A stretch of 5,709 nucleotides of DNA from an uncultured Methylocystaceae bacterium. Lineage in GTDB: Bacteria; Pseudomonadota; Alphaproteobacteria; Rhizobiales; Beijerinckiaceae. Shown one piece after another: positions 1 to 5,709 of the stretch (position 1 is the stretch's first letter; every line of letters starts with the position of its first letter). Under the pieces are notes generated by a model. It was not told the origin of the DNA. It made no database searches and was given only the letters and a program-made list of their open reading frames with translations. The translations under genes and the position numbers were made by a program. Where the stretch lies: contig CAMFKC010000195.1 in assembly GCA_945956975.1 (NCBI GenBank), positions 1 through 5,709 of the forward strand. Direction: 5' to 3'.

Positions 1-2133
1 GCCGACGCGCGCATCCGCGGCTACAAGCGCGTGCAGGTGGAGCCGAGCCTCACCATCACCGCGGCCTGTTCGGCGGAATGGGTGCCGATCCGTCCGAAGA
101 CCGATCCCGCCTTCATGTTCGCGCTGATCCACGTGCTGGTGCGCGAGCACGGGCTCGACAAGCTCGACATTCCCTTCCTGCGCGACCGCACGGCTTCGCC
201 CTATCTGCTCGCGCCCAACGGCCTCTACCTGCGCGACCCCGAGACCTCGAAGCCGCTTTTGTTCGACGAGGCGACGGGCAAGGTCGTCCCGCACGACACG
301 CCCGGCGCGCGTCCTGCGGTGGCGGGCCGCCACAAGGTCGCCCGCGCCATCACGGTCGACGCCGATGCGGCGCGCGAAGATTTCACGGACGTCGAAGGGC
401 GCACGGCCTATCAGGCGCTCGTCGATCACATGGAGCGCTATTCGCCGGAATGGGCGTCGGGCATCTGCGACGTGCCCGCAGATACGATCCGCCGCATCGC
501 CAACGAATATCTGGAAGCTGCTTCCATCGGCGAGACGATCGTCATCGACGGCGTGACCCTGCCGCTGCGCCCCGTCGCCGTCACGCTCGGCAAGTCCGTC
601 AACAACGGCTGGGGCGCGTTCGAGTGCTGTTGGGCGCGCACCGTGCTCGCCATGCTCGTCGGCGCGCTGGAAAATCCAGGCGGCATCCTCGGCACGACGG
701 TGCGCATCAACAAGCCGCAGGAAAACCGGCATATGAGCGTGAAGCCCGGCGACGACGGCTTCATGATTCAATATTTCAATCCCACCGGCTCCAACTCGTG
801 GGAAGCGCAGCCGACCACGCGCAACATCCACCGCACGCTGGTGCCGATCGTCGGCCGCAACGGCGGCTGGAGCCAGGCGCTCGGCCCGACGCAGCTCGCC
901 TGGATGTTCCAGGAGGAGACGCCGGAAGGCTGGAACTGGCCCAAGCCCACCTATCCCGAACTCTGGTTCGTCTATCGCTCCAACCCAGCCATCTCCTTCT
1001 GGGAGACGCGGCGCCTCGCGGAAGCCGCCGCGCAGTTCCCCTTCATGGTCGCCTTCGCCTACACGGTGGACGAGACCAATTACATGGCCGACTTGCTCCT
1101 GCCCGAGGCGACCGACCTGGAATCAAACCAGCTCATCCGCATGGGCCAGACCAAATACATGGAGCATTTCTGGGATCACATCGGCGTCGTGCTGCGCCAG
1201 AAGGCGGTGGAGCCGCAGGGCGAGGCGCGCGACTTCTCGTGGATCGCGGCCGAACTCGCGCGCCGCTCCGGGCTGATCGACGGCTATGTTGCGCAGCTCA
1301 ACCGCGGGATCTCCGGCGTCTCGCCGCTCAAGGGCGAGAACTACGATTTCGCGCTGGATGCGCAGAGCGCGCTCGATCCCGATAAGGTCTGGGACGCGGT
1401 GTGTAAGGCGGCAACCGTGACGCTGTCGCAGGGCAAGGAATGCCACGGCCTAGATTGGTTCAAGGAGCACGGCTTCTACGCCGTCCCGCAATCGCGCCTC
1501 GGCTGGTATCTGACGCCCACGCTCGAGAAGCAGGGCCTGCGCTACGAGCTTCCCTACCAGGAGCGACTGCTGCGCATCGGCCGCGAACTCGGCAACCGCC
1601 TGCACGAGAACGAGATCCACTGGTGGGACGAGCAGCTCACCGAATATGTGGGACTGCCGGACTGGCACGATGTGCCCGGCCGCTGGGAGCGCGCGCTGGT
1701 CAACGCCGGCGGCAGCCTCGAGGAATTTCCGTTCTGGCTGCTGGCGACCAAGTCGATGCAATATCACTCGGGCGGCAATTCCGCGATCGCGCTGATGGAT
1801 GAAGTCTCGGAAAACCTCCACGGCGCGACCGGCGTGATCATCAACGACAAGACCGCCGCGAGCCTGGGCATCCGCGAGAACGACCGCGTGGAAGTGCGCT
1901 CGCATATCGGCGCGACCTACGGCAAGGCGGCGCTGGTGAAGGGCGTGCGGCCGGACACGATCGTCATCATCGGCCAGTTCGACCATTGGGCGACGCCCTA
2001 CATCAAGGACAAGGAGCGCGCGAGCCTCAACACGATCGCGCCCATGTCGATCGAACTCACCGACGCCACCGGCTCGGGCGCCGACATCGTGCGCGTGGCC
2101 ATCCGCCGCGCCGACAAGGCGGTCGCGGCATGA
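1..2133 (+). CDS. padB: Molybdopterin catalytic subunit, probable phenylacetyl-CoA:acceptor oxidoreductase PadB (5' partial)
   Basis: The frame is open from base 1, so the 5' end lies outside the window; the GTG at 31 is an internal Val codon. 710 residues are visible. This is a DMSO-reductase-superfamily molybdenum subunit. The cofactor-binding motif W27-V-P-I-R-P-K-T-D35 is near the left edge, NP at 328-329 is central, the conserved stretch E358-T-N-Y-M-A-D-L-L-L-P-E369 follows, and a C-terminal molydopterin-dinucleotide-binding domain runs from about 575 to 705 (H589-S-G-G-N593 near its start). The N-terminal iron-sulfur domain and the Mo ligand are not in view, nor is any Tat signal. Family knowledge: PadB oxidises phenylacetyl-CoA to phenylglyoxylate using water and passes electrons to an Fe-S subunit. 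The superfamily call is near certain. The substrate rests on the neighbouring Fe-S and anchor subunits, the phenylacetate-CoA ligase and PaaX. Another acyl-CoA or aryl substrate is possible. The stop overlaps the next start (ATGA, 2130-2133). Confidence 0.82.
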   Translation, partial: ADARIRGYKRVQVEPSLTITAACSAEWVPIRPKTDPAFMFALIHVLVREHGLDKLDIPFLRDRTASPYLLAPNGLYLRDPETSKPLLFDEATGKVVPHDTPGARPAVAGRHKVARAITVDADAAREDFTDVEGRTAYQALVDHMERYSPEWASGICDVPADTIRRIANEYLEAASIGETIVIDGVTLPLRPVAVTLGKSVNNGWGAFECCWARTVLAMLVGALENPGGILGTTVRINKPQENRHMSVKPGDDGFMIQYFNPTGSNSWEAQPTTRNIHRTLVPIVGRNGGWSQALGPTQLAWMFQEETPEGWNWPKPTYPELWFVYRSNPAISFWETRRLAEAAAQFPFMVAFAYTVDETNYMADLLLPEATDLESNQLIRMGQTKYMEHFWDHIGVVLRQKAVEPQGEARDFSWIAAELARRSGLIDGYVAQLNRGISGVSPLKGENYDFALDAQSALDPDKVWDAVCKAATVTLSQGKECHGLDWFKEHGFYAVPQSRLGWYLTPTLEKQGLRYELPYQERLLRIGRELGNRLHENEIHWWDEQLTEYVGLPDWHDVPGRWERALVNAGGSLEEFPFWLLATKSMQYHSGGNSAIALMDEVSENLHGATGVIINDKTAASLGIRENDRVEVRSHIGATYGKAALVKGVRPDTIVIIGQFDHWATPYIKDKERASLNTIAPMSIELTDATGSGADIVRVAIRRADKAVAA
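2116..2122 (+). promoter_or_regulatory. Probable ribosome binding site of padC
   Basis: AAGGCGG ends 7 bases before the ATG at 2130, inside the last codons of padB. The match to Shine-Dalgarno is imperfect. Together with the ATGA overlap it suggests translational coupling, and it supports the ATG at 2130 as the start. Confidence 0.5.
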
Positions 2134-2801
2134 GCGTGGAGGCGAACCTCGACATTCGCTATGTGATGGCGATCGACCTGCGCCGCTGTGTGGGGTGTCA
2201 GACCTGCACGGCCGCCTGCAAGAATTCCAACGCCACGCCGCCCGGCGTTCAATGGCGCCGCGTGCTCGACATCGAGACCGGCGAATTCCCGGACGTGCAG
2301 CGCACCTTCATGCCGGTCGCGTGCATGCATTGCGCCAATCCGCCCTGCATGCACGTCTGCCCGACCACGGCGACCAAGCAGCGCGCCGACGGCCTCGTCA
2401 CCATCGACTACGACATCTGCATCGGCTGCGCGAATTGCGTCATGGCCTGTCCCTATGACGCGCGCTCCATCCAGCACATGGCGACCTTCGCCTATGGAAC
2501 GCCGATGAAATCGGAAGAGGCGCGCTTCGAGCCCGAGCGTCTCGGCGTCGCCACCAAATGCACCTTCTGCCAGGAGCGGCTCGACCTCGCGGCGAAGACC
2601 GGCCAGACGCCGGGCGTCGATCCCGAGGTGACGCCGGCCTGCGTCAATTCCTGCATCTCCGGCGCGATGCACTTCGGCGACATCAAGGACAAGAACAGCA
2701 ATGTCTCGAAGCTGCTCGCCATGACCGAGCATTTCCGCATGCACGAGGAGCTCGGCACCGATCCGTCCGTCTACTACATCCTCGACGGAGAGGAGGCATG
2801 A
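2130..2801 (+). CDS. padC: Four-cluster ferredoxin-like electron-transfer subunit, probable PadC
   Basis: This 223-residue iron-sulfur subunit resembles DmsB/NrfC-type proteins. It carries 16 cysteines in four sets: C20-C23-C26-C30, C65-C68-C73-C77, C97-C100-C103-C107, and C144-C147-C171-C175. The pattern predicts four [4Fe-4S] clusters forming a wire from the Mo subunit to the membrane anchor, and no set lacks a ligand. The N-terminus (MSVEANLDIRYVMAIDLRRC) has no signal peptide, as expected for a protein carried by its partner or staying in the cytoplasm. The length fits the roughly 27-kDa subunit reported for the phenylacetyl-CoA:acceptor oxidoreductase of Thauera aromatica. The start at 2130 overlaps the padB stop, and the stop at 2799-2801 overlaps the padD ATG. 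The fold and role in electron transfer are secure. The specific PadC name depends on context. Confidence 0.85.
   Translation: MSVEANLDIRYVMAIDLRRCVGCQTCTAACKNSNATPPGVQWRRVLDIETGEFPDVQRTFMPVACMHCANPPCMHVCPTTATKQRADGLVTIDYDICIGCANCVMACPYDARSIQHMATFAYGTPMKSEEARFEPERLGVATKCTFCQERLDLAAKTGQTPGVDPEVTPACVNSCISGAMHFGDIKDKNSNVSKLLAMTEHFRMHEELGTDPSVYYILDGEEA
2787..2796 (+). promoter_or_regulatory. Ribosome binding site of padD
   Basis: The purine-rich run GGAGAGGAGG lies in the last codons of padC, one base before the padD ATG at 2798. The AGGAGG half is too close for ideal spacing, but the GGAG at 2787-2790 is 7 bases away. This supports the 2798 start and coupled translation. Confidence 0.65.
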
Positions 2802-3691
2802 GCGACGATCGCGTTCTCGACCGCGTCGTCCCGCGCCAGCAGAAGGAATGGGACATCAAGGGCGCCTTGAATTTCATCCTCGGCGGCGCCGGCTCCGGCC
2901 TGCTCGTCGCCGCGCCCTTCGCCGCCATGCTGCGCGCCGATCCGCGCCCCTTCGTCGCGCTGGGCATGGTCCTGGTGGCTGGCGGTCTCTTCTCCGTCTG
3001 GCTGAAGATCGGCCGCCCGTGGCGCGCCTTCCATGTGGTGCGCCGGCCCTCGACGTCGTGGATGACGCGCGAGGCGCTGATCGCGCCTTTCCTCTTCGCG
3101 GCGGGCGCGCTCGGCGTCTTTACCGGCGCGCCGCTGTTCGTGCTGCTCGCGGGGCTCCTCGGCGCGCTCTACGCCTATGCGCAGGGCCGCATTCTCAAGG
3201 CCAATATCGGCATCGCCGCCTGGCGGCGCTGGTCCTGCGTGGCGCTGATCGTCGCCACGGCGGTCGTCGAGGGCGTCGGCATCGTCGCTTTCTCCGCGCC
3301 CTTCTGGCCCTCGCTCGCGCCGCTCGGTTTCCTGCTCGCGGCGCTGATCGTTGCGCGCTACATCGCCTGGACGAACTACATCGCCGACCTGCGCAGGACC
3401 GGCGCGCCCAAGGGCACGCTGGAAGCCTTCGACGTCTTCGCGCCGCGCTTCCTCATTCTCGGCCATGGCGCGGCAATCGTCTTCGCGCTCATCGGCGCCA
3501 TCGGCCAGTACCCGGCGGCGCTGGCGCTCGGCGGCGCCTTCGCGGCCGTCGGCGGCGCGCTGTTCAAATACACGCTCGTCTGCCGCGCCGCCTTCACCCA
3601 GGGCTTCGCCCTGCCGCGCATGCCCACGCGCGGCCGCAGCAAGCCGGCGCCCGGCCTCAAGCCCGGATGGGAGCCGCCGCAGGCGAGTTGA
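2798..3691 (+). CDS. padD: DmsC-like eight-helix membrane anchor, probable PadD
   Basis: This 297-residue hydrophobic protein has about eight membrane segments, near residues 22-45, 51-69, 93-109, 111-128, 145-166, 172-191, 217-236 and 240-262. The G72-R-P-W-R-A-F sequence followed by S87-W-M-T-R-E92 after helix 2 resembles the DmsC/NrfD-type anchors of Mo-enzymes. Its inferred role is to hold PadBC at the membrane and pass electrons to quinone. Basic residues gather in the 2-3, 4-5 and 6-7 loops and in the C-terminal tail (263-297), while the opposite loops are almost uncharged. By the positive-inside rule both ends face the cytoplasm. E158 and R187 lie within predicted helices and could take part in quinone or proton chemistry (inference). 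The ATG overlaps the padC stop (ATGA, 2798-2801). It is longer than the 26-kDa subunit reported for the Thauera enzyme, partly because of a Pro/Arg/Lys-rich tail. The anchor call is secure, the PadD name contextual. Confidence 0.8.
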   Translation: MSDDRVLDRVVPRQQKEWDIKGALNFILGGAGSGLLVAAPFAAMLRADPRPFVALGMVLVAGGLFSVWLKIGRPWRAFHVVRRPSTSWMTREALIAPFLFAAGALGVFTGAPLFVLLAGLLGALYAYAQGRILKANIGIAAWRRWSCVALIVATAVVEGVGIVAFSAPFWPSLAPLGFLLAALIVARYIAWTNYIADLRRTGAPKGTLEAFDVFAPRFLILGHGAAIVFALIGAIGQYPAALALGGAFAAVGGALFKYTLVCRAAFTQGFALPRMPTRGRSKPAPGLKPGWEPPQAS

Positions 3692-3692
3692 T

Positions 3693-3749
3693 ATGAAACG
3701 CCGGCGACAACAACAGACAAGCGCCGGCTACAAGGGAGGAAGCCGATGA
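3693..3749 (+). CDS. Possible 18-codon leader ORF 1 between padD and paaK
   Basis: ATG follows the padD stop after one base (TGA-T-ATG). The frame reads MKRRRQQQTSAGYKGGSR and stops at 3747-3749, where the TGA overlaps the next ATG as ATGA. A weak AGGCGAG lies upstream at 3681-3687. Only 10 of 18 third positions are G or C, unlike the flanking genes, so selection for a protein product is doubtful. If translated, it more likely carries ribosomes from padD toward paaK than makes a functional peptide. It may also be chance. Confidence 0.22.
   Translation: MKRRRQQQTSAGYKGGSR
3700..3728 (+). repeat. Inverted repeat in the padD-paaK gap
   Basis: GCCGGCG at 3700-3706 is the exact reverse complement of CGCCGGC at 3722-3728, giving a 7-bp all-G/C stem with a 15-base A/C-rich loop. 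No T-run follows, so it is not a classic intrinsic terminator. It ends 3 bases before a strong Shine-Dalgarno sequence. It could act as an mRNA processing or stability element, a translation-modulating hairpin, or a protein-binding dyad. Short GC-rich repeats also arise by chance in DNA of this composition. Confidence 0.4.
3732..3740 (+). promoter_or_regulatory. Strong Shine-Dalgarno sequence ahead of leader ORF 2
   Basis: AAGGGAGGA is one of the best Shine-Dalgarno matches in the window. It lies 5 bases before the ATG at 3746 and 10 bases before a GTG at 3751 that is in frame with paaK. Its distance from the preferred paaK start (58 bases) means it does not serve that start directly. It must serve the 18-codon ORF, an N-terminally extended PaaK, or nothing. 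Confidence 0.55.
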
Positions 3750-3802
3750 GGTGTGGCCAGGGGGCTACGCGCCCATTGCACGCGAGCGGAGACAGGGCAT
3801 GA
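3746..3802 (+). CDS. Possible 18-codon leader ORF 2, stop overlapping paaK start
   Basis: ATG at 3746 is 5 bases after AAGGGAGGA (3732-3740) and reads MRCGQGATRPLHASGDRA. Its TGA at 3800-3802 overlaps the paaK ATG as ATGA. The paaK ribosome binding site lies inside it. Thirteen of 18 third positions are G or C, and it uses AGG, TGT, TTG and CCA codons. No known peptide family is recognised, and it has no run of one amino acid like a classic attenuation leader. The good ribosome site and the overlap make translation plausible, with coupling to paaK as the likely effect. Confidence 0.38.
   Translation: MRCGQGATRPLHASGDRA
3788..3792 (+). promoter_or_regulatory. Ribosome binding site deciding the paaK start
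   Basis: GGAGA ends 6 bases before the ATG at 3799. It favours that ATG over the in-frame GTG at 3751, whose extra 16 residues (beginning WPGGYAPIARERRQG after the start) do not look like the usual PaaK N-terminus. Confidence 0.6.
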
Positions 3803-5097
3803 GCGCCGCCGTGATGGAGCCGATCGAGCGCGCAAGCCGCGCCGAACTCGAGGCGCTGCAACTCGAGCGCCTGAAATGGTCGCTGAAGCGCGCCTACGAC
3901 AATGTCGAACATTATCGCAAGAAGTTCGACGCAGCCGGCGTGAAGCCCGACGATCTGAAGACGCTCGCCGATCTCGCGAAGTTTCCCTTCACCACCAAGG
4001 CGGACCTGCGCGAGACCTACCCCTACGGCCTCTTCGCCTCGCCGATGCGCGACATCGTGCGCGTGCATGCATCCTCCGGCACGACCGGCAAGCCGACCGT
4101 CGTCGGCTACACGCAGAAGGACATCGACACCTGGGCCGATCTGATGGCCCGCTCCTTCCGCGCCGCCGGCATCGGGCCGGACGACATCATCCTCAATTCC
4201 TACGGCTACGGCCTCTTCACCGGCGGCCTGGGCGCGCATTTCGGCGCCGAGCGGCTGGGCGCCGCCGTCATTCCCATGTCGGGCGGCCAGACCGAAAAGC
4301 AGGTGCAACTCATCCAGGACTTCAAGCCGACGGTCCTGCTCTGCACGCCCTCCTATGCGCTCACCATTGCCGACGAACTCGGGCGGCAGGGCATCAAGGC
4401 CAACGACACAAGCCTGCGCGTCGGCGTCTTCGGCGCCGAGCCCTGGACCAACGAGATGCGCCGGGAGATCGAGCAGAAACTCGGCATCGACGCCGTCGAT
4501 CTCTACGGCCTCTCGGAAGTCATGGGCCCCGGCGTCGCCTGCGAGAGCGTGGCGACCAAGGATGGCCCGCATATTTGGGAGGATCATTTCCTGCCCGAGG
4601 TCATCGACCCGCAGTCGGGGCAGCCGGTCGCCGACGGACAGGAAGGCGAACTCGTCTTCACGTCGCTGACCAAGGAGGCGCTGCCGATCGTCCGCTACCG
4701 CACGCGCGATCTCACGCGCCTGCTGCCGGGCACCGGCCGCGCGATGCGGCGCATGGGCAAGATCACCGGCCGTTCCGACGACATGCTGATCATCCGCGGC
4801 GTCAACATGTTCCCGACGCAGATCGAGGAGATCCTGCTGCGCAACGAGCACCTGTGCGGCCATTACCAGATCGTCGTCTCGCGCGATCACAACCTCGACG
4901 AACTCGACGTCTTCGTGGAGCTCATGCCCGACGACGAGGCCGGCGCTGCGCAGCGCGATGACATCGCGCGCGAGGTCGCCCACCAGGTCAAGACCTTCGT
5001 CGGCGTCTCCTCGCGCATCCATGTGGTCGATCCCGATTCCATCGAGCGCGTCGTCGTCGGCAAGGCGAGGCGGGTGGTCGACAAGCGGCCGAAGTAA
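3799..5097 (+). CDS. paaK: Phenylacetate-CoA ligase (AMP-forming)
   Basis: This cytoplasmic enzyme converts phenylacetate, ATP and CoA to phenylacetyl-CoA, AMP and pyrophosphate. It is the entry step of phenylacetate breakdown and supplies the substrate for PadBCD. The protein is 432 residues, close to the usual PaaK length. It shows the adenylate-forming motifs: phosphate loop A91-S-S-G-T-T-G-K-P-T100, S134-Y-G-Y-G-L-F-T-G-G-L-G, G212-A-E-P-W, D234-L-Y-G-L-S-E-V-M-G-P, Y300-R-T-R-D304 (ribose-binding Asp), G324-R-S-D-D-M-L-I, R333-G-V-N336, and the C-terminal catalytic-type Lys in G421-K422. The short C-terminal domain (about 330-432) is typical of the PaaK group. The start at 3799 has GGAGA 6 bases upstream and overlaps the stop of a short upstream frame. 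The TAA at 5095-5097 overlaps the next ATG. In anaerobic pad clusters the same enzyme type is called PadJ; the sequence cannot separate the two names. Related arylacetates may also be substrates. Confidence 0.93.
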   Translation: MSAAVMEPIERASRAELEALQLERLKWSLKRAYDNVEHYRKKFDAAGVKPDDLKTLADLAKFPFTTKADLRETYPYGLFASPMRDIVRVHASSGTTGKPTVVGYTQKDIDTWADLMARSFRAAGIGPDDIILNSYGYGLFTGGLGAHFGAERLGAAVIPMSGGQTEKQVQLIQDFKPTVLLCTPSYALTIADELGRQGIKANDTSLRVGVFGAEPWTNEMRREIEQKLGIDAVDLYGLSEVMGPGVACESVATKDGPHIWEDHFLPEVIDPQSGQPVADGQEGELVFTSLTKEALPIVRYRTRDLTRLLPGTGRAMRRMGKITGRSDDMLIIRGVNMFPTQIEEILLRNEHLCGHYQIVVSRDHNLDELDVFVELMPDDEAGAAQRDDIAREVAHQVKTFVGVSSRIHVVDPDSIERVVVGKARRVVDKRPK

Positions 5098-5709
5098 TGG
5101 CGAACCGCCAGATCAGCCAGTGGATCGAGAAGCGGCTGGGCGAACGCCCGCCGCGCGCCAATTCGCTGATCGTCACGGTCTATGGCGACATGATCGCGCC
5201 GCACGGCGGCGCGGTCTGGCTCGGCGGATTCATTCGCCTGGTCGAGCCGCTCGGCCTCAACGCGCGCCTCGTGCGCACGTCCGTGTTTCGTCTGTCGCGC
5301 GAAAAATGGCTGGTGTCCGAGCAGATCGGCCGCCGCTCCTTCTACGCGCTCACCGAGACGGGCCGCCGCCGTTTCGAACACGCCTATCGCCGCATCTACG
5401 AGGACGCGCGCGACGCCTGGGACGGCGAATGGCGCATCGTGCTCCTGACCGGCGACGGGCTCGCCACGCCCGCGCGCGATGCGCTGCGCAAGGAATTGCT
5501 GTGGGAAGGCTACGGCGCGATCGCGCCCGGCGTCTTTGCGCACCCCTCCGCGCGCACGGAAGAGCTGATGGACATCCTCCAGACCTCCGGCGCGCACGAC
5601 AAGGTCGTCGCCCTTCAGGCGCGCACGCTCGGCGCGCTGTCGAGCCGGCCGCTCAAGGACATCGTGGACCAGTGTTGGCGCCTCGGCGAGGTCGCCGGCG
5701 CCTATCAGG
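5097..5709 (+). CDS. paaX: PaaX-family transcriptional repressor (3' partial)
   Basis: The ATG overlaps the paaK stop (TAATG, 5095-5099), and the frame stays open for 204 codons to the window edge. The N-terminal winged-helix region (about 20-90) has the PaaX signatures R20-A-N-S-L-I-V-T-V-Y-G-D31, the stretch A34-P-H-G-G-x-V-W-L-G43, and R57-L-V-R-T-S-V-F-R-L66, followed by G78-R-R-S-F-Y83. W108-D-G-E-W112 opens the central Cas2-like domain. The last residues (CWRLGEVAGAYQ) look like the beginning of the PaaX C-terminal domain. Full-length members are about 300 residues, so roughly a third is missing. PaaX represses phenylacetate genes and is released by phenylacetyl-CoA, the ligase product made by its neighbour. 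No strong ribosome site precedes it, so translation is probably coupled to paaK. Its place inside the operon predicts autoregulation. A PaaX-like regulator dedicated to an anaerobic pad cluster is an equally good description. Confidence 0.92.
   Translation, partial: MANRQISQWIEKRLGERPPRANSLIVTVYGDMIAPHGGAVWLGGFIRLVEPLGLNARLVRTSVFRLSREKWLVSEQIGRRSFYALTETGRRRFEHAYRRIYEDARDAWDGEWRIVLLTGDGLATPARDALRKELLWEGYGAIAPGVFAHPSARTEELMDILQTSGAHDKVVALQARTLGALSSRPLKDIVDQCWRLGEVAGAYQ

Noticed and set aside
78..1385. 435-codon open frame on the plus strand inside padB
   Set aside because: Its product is extremely Arg/Ala-rich and without motifs, whereas the overlapping padB frame carries clear molybdoenzyme motifs throughout.
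1998..3466. Minus-strand open frames of 248 and 230 codons opposite padC and padD
   Set aside because: They are low-complexity Arg/Ala/Glu/His-rich shadows of genes with complete iron-sulfur or membrane-helix patterns.
3688..3693. TTGATA as a possible -35 box for a separate paaK promoter
   Set aside because: No plausible -10 element lies about 17 bases downstream (the stretch is A/C-rich with no TATAAT-like sequence), and tight gene packing favours readthrough from padD.
3700..3728. The inverted repeat as an intrinsic terminator after padD
   Set aside because: The stem is short, the loop is 15 bases, and no T-run follows. A strong ribosome site follows instead, so transcription appears meant to continue.
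3692..3798. PaaX operator in the padD-paaK gap
   Set aside because: I saw nothing resembling the TGATTC-containing imperfect palindrome described for E. coli PaaX. Any operator is more likely upstream of padB, outside the window.
3376..5022. 548-codon open frame on the minus strand across padD and paaK
   Set aside because: It lies opposite two well-supported genes, bridges their gap, and its translation is rich in Ala, Gly, Asp and Arg with no recognisable domain. Long antisense frames of this kind are expected in DNA with high third-position G/C.

Overview
The window is a tightly packed, single-strand gene cluster for phenylacetate / phenylacetyl-CoA metabolism. The DNA is very GC-rich, with strong G/C preference at third codon positions. 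Together with the protein style this suggests a proteobacterium, probably an alphaproteobacterium, but the window alone does not settle the taxon. All genes read on the + strand, and every junction is an overlap or a very short gap, so it looks like one operon that enters from the left and leaves on the right.

Positions 1-3691 encode a three-subunit membrane molybdenum/iron-sulfur oxidoreductase of the DMSO-reductase type. It has a catalytic molybdopterin subunit (5' end outside the window), a 223-residue protein with four complete four-Cys iron-sulfur sets, and a 297-residue, eight-helix DmsC-like anchor. Next to phenylacetate-CoA ligase and PaaX, the best reading is phenylacetyl-CoA:acceptor oxidoreductase PadBCD. 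That enzyme performs the four-electron alpha-oxidation of phenylacetyl-CoA to phenylglyoxylate and passes electrons to the membrane quinone pool.

Positions 3692-3798 lie between padD and paaK. This stretch holds a short inverted repeat, a strong Shine-Dalgarno sequence, and two 18-codon reading frames that tile the gap and are joined to each other and to paaK by ATGA stop/start overlaps. This is the most unusual part of the window.

Positions 3799-5097 encode phenylacetate-CoA ligase (PaaK/PadJ type), which makes the substrate of the oxidoreductase. Its stop overlaps the start of a PaaX-family repressor (5097 to the window end, 3' end missing), whose usual effector is phenylacetyl-CoA.

The inferred logic is that the ligase makes phenylacetyl-CoA, the Mo-enzyme consumes it, and the PaaX-family protein senses it and probably controls the whole unit including itself. 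The notable biology is an enzyme known from anaerobic phenylacetate/phenylalanine degradation sitting in an operon with the paaK-paaX order familiar from the aerobic paa pathway. No mobile element, CRISPR array, tRNA or rRNA was seen.
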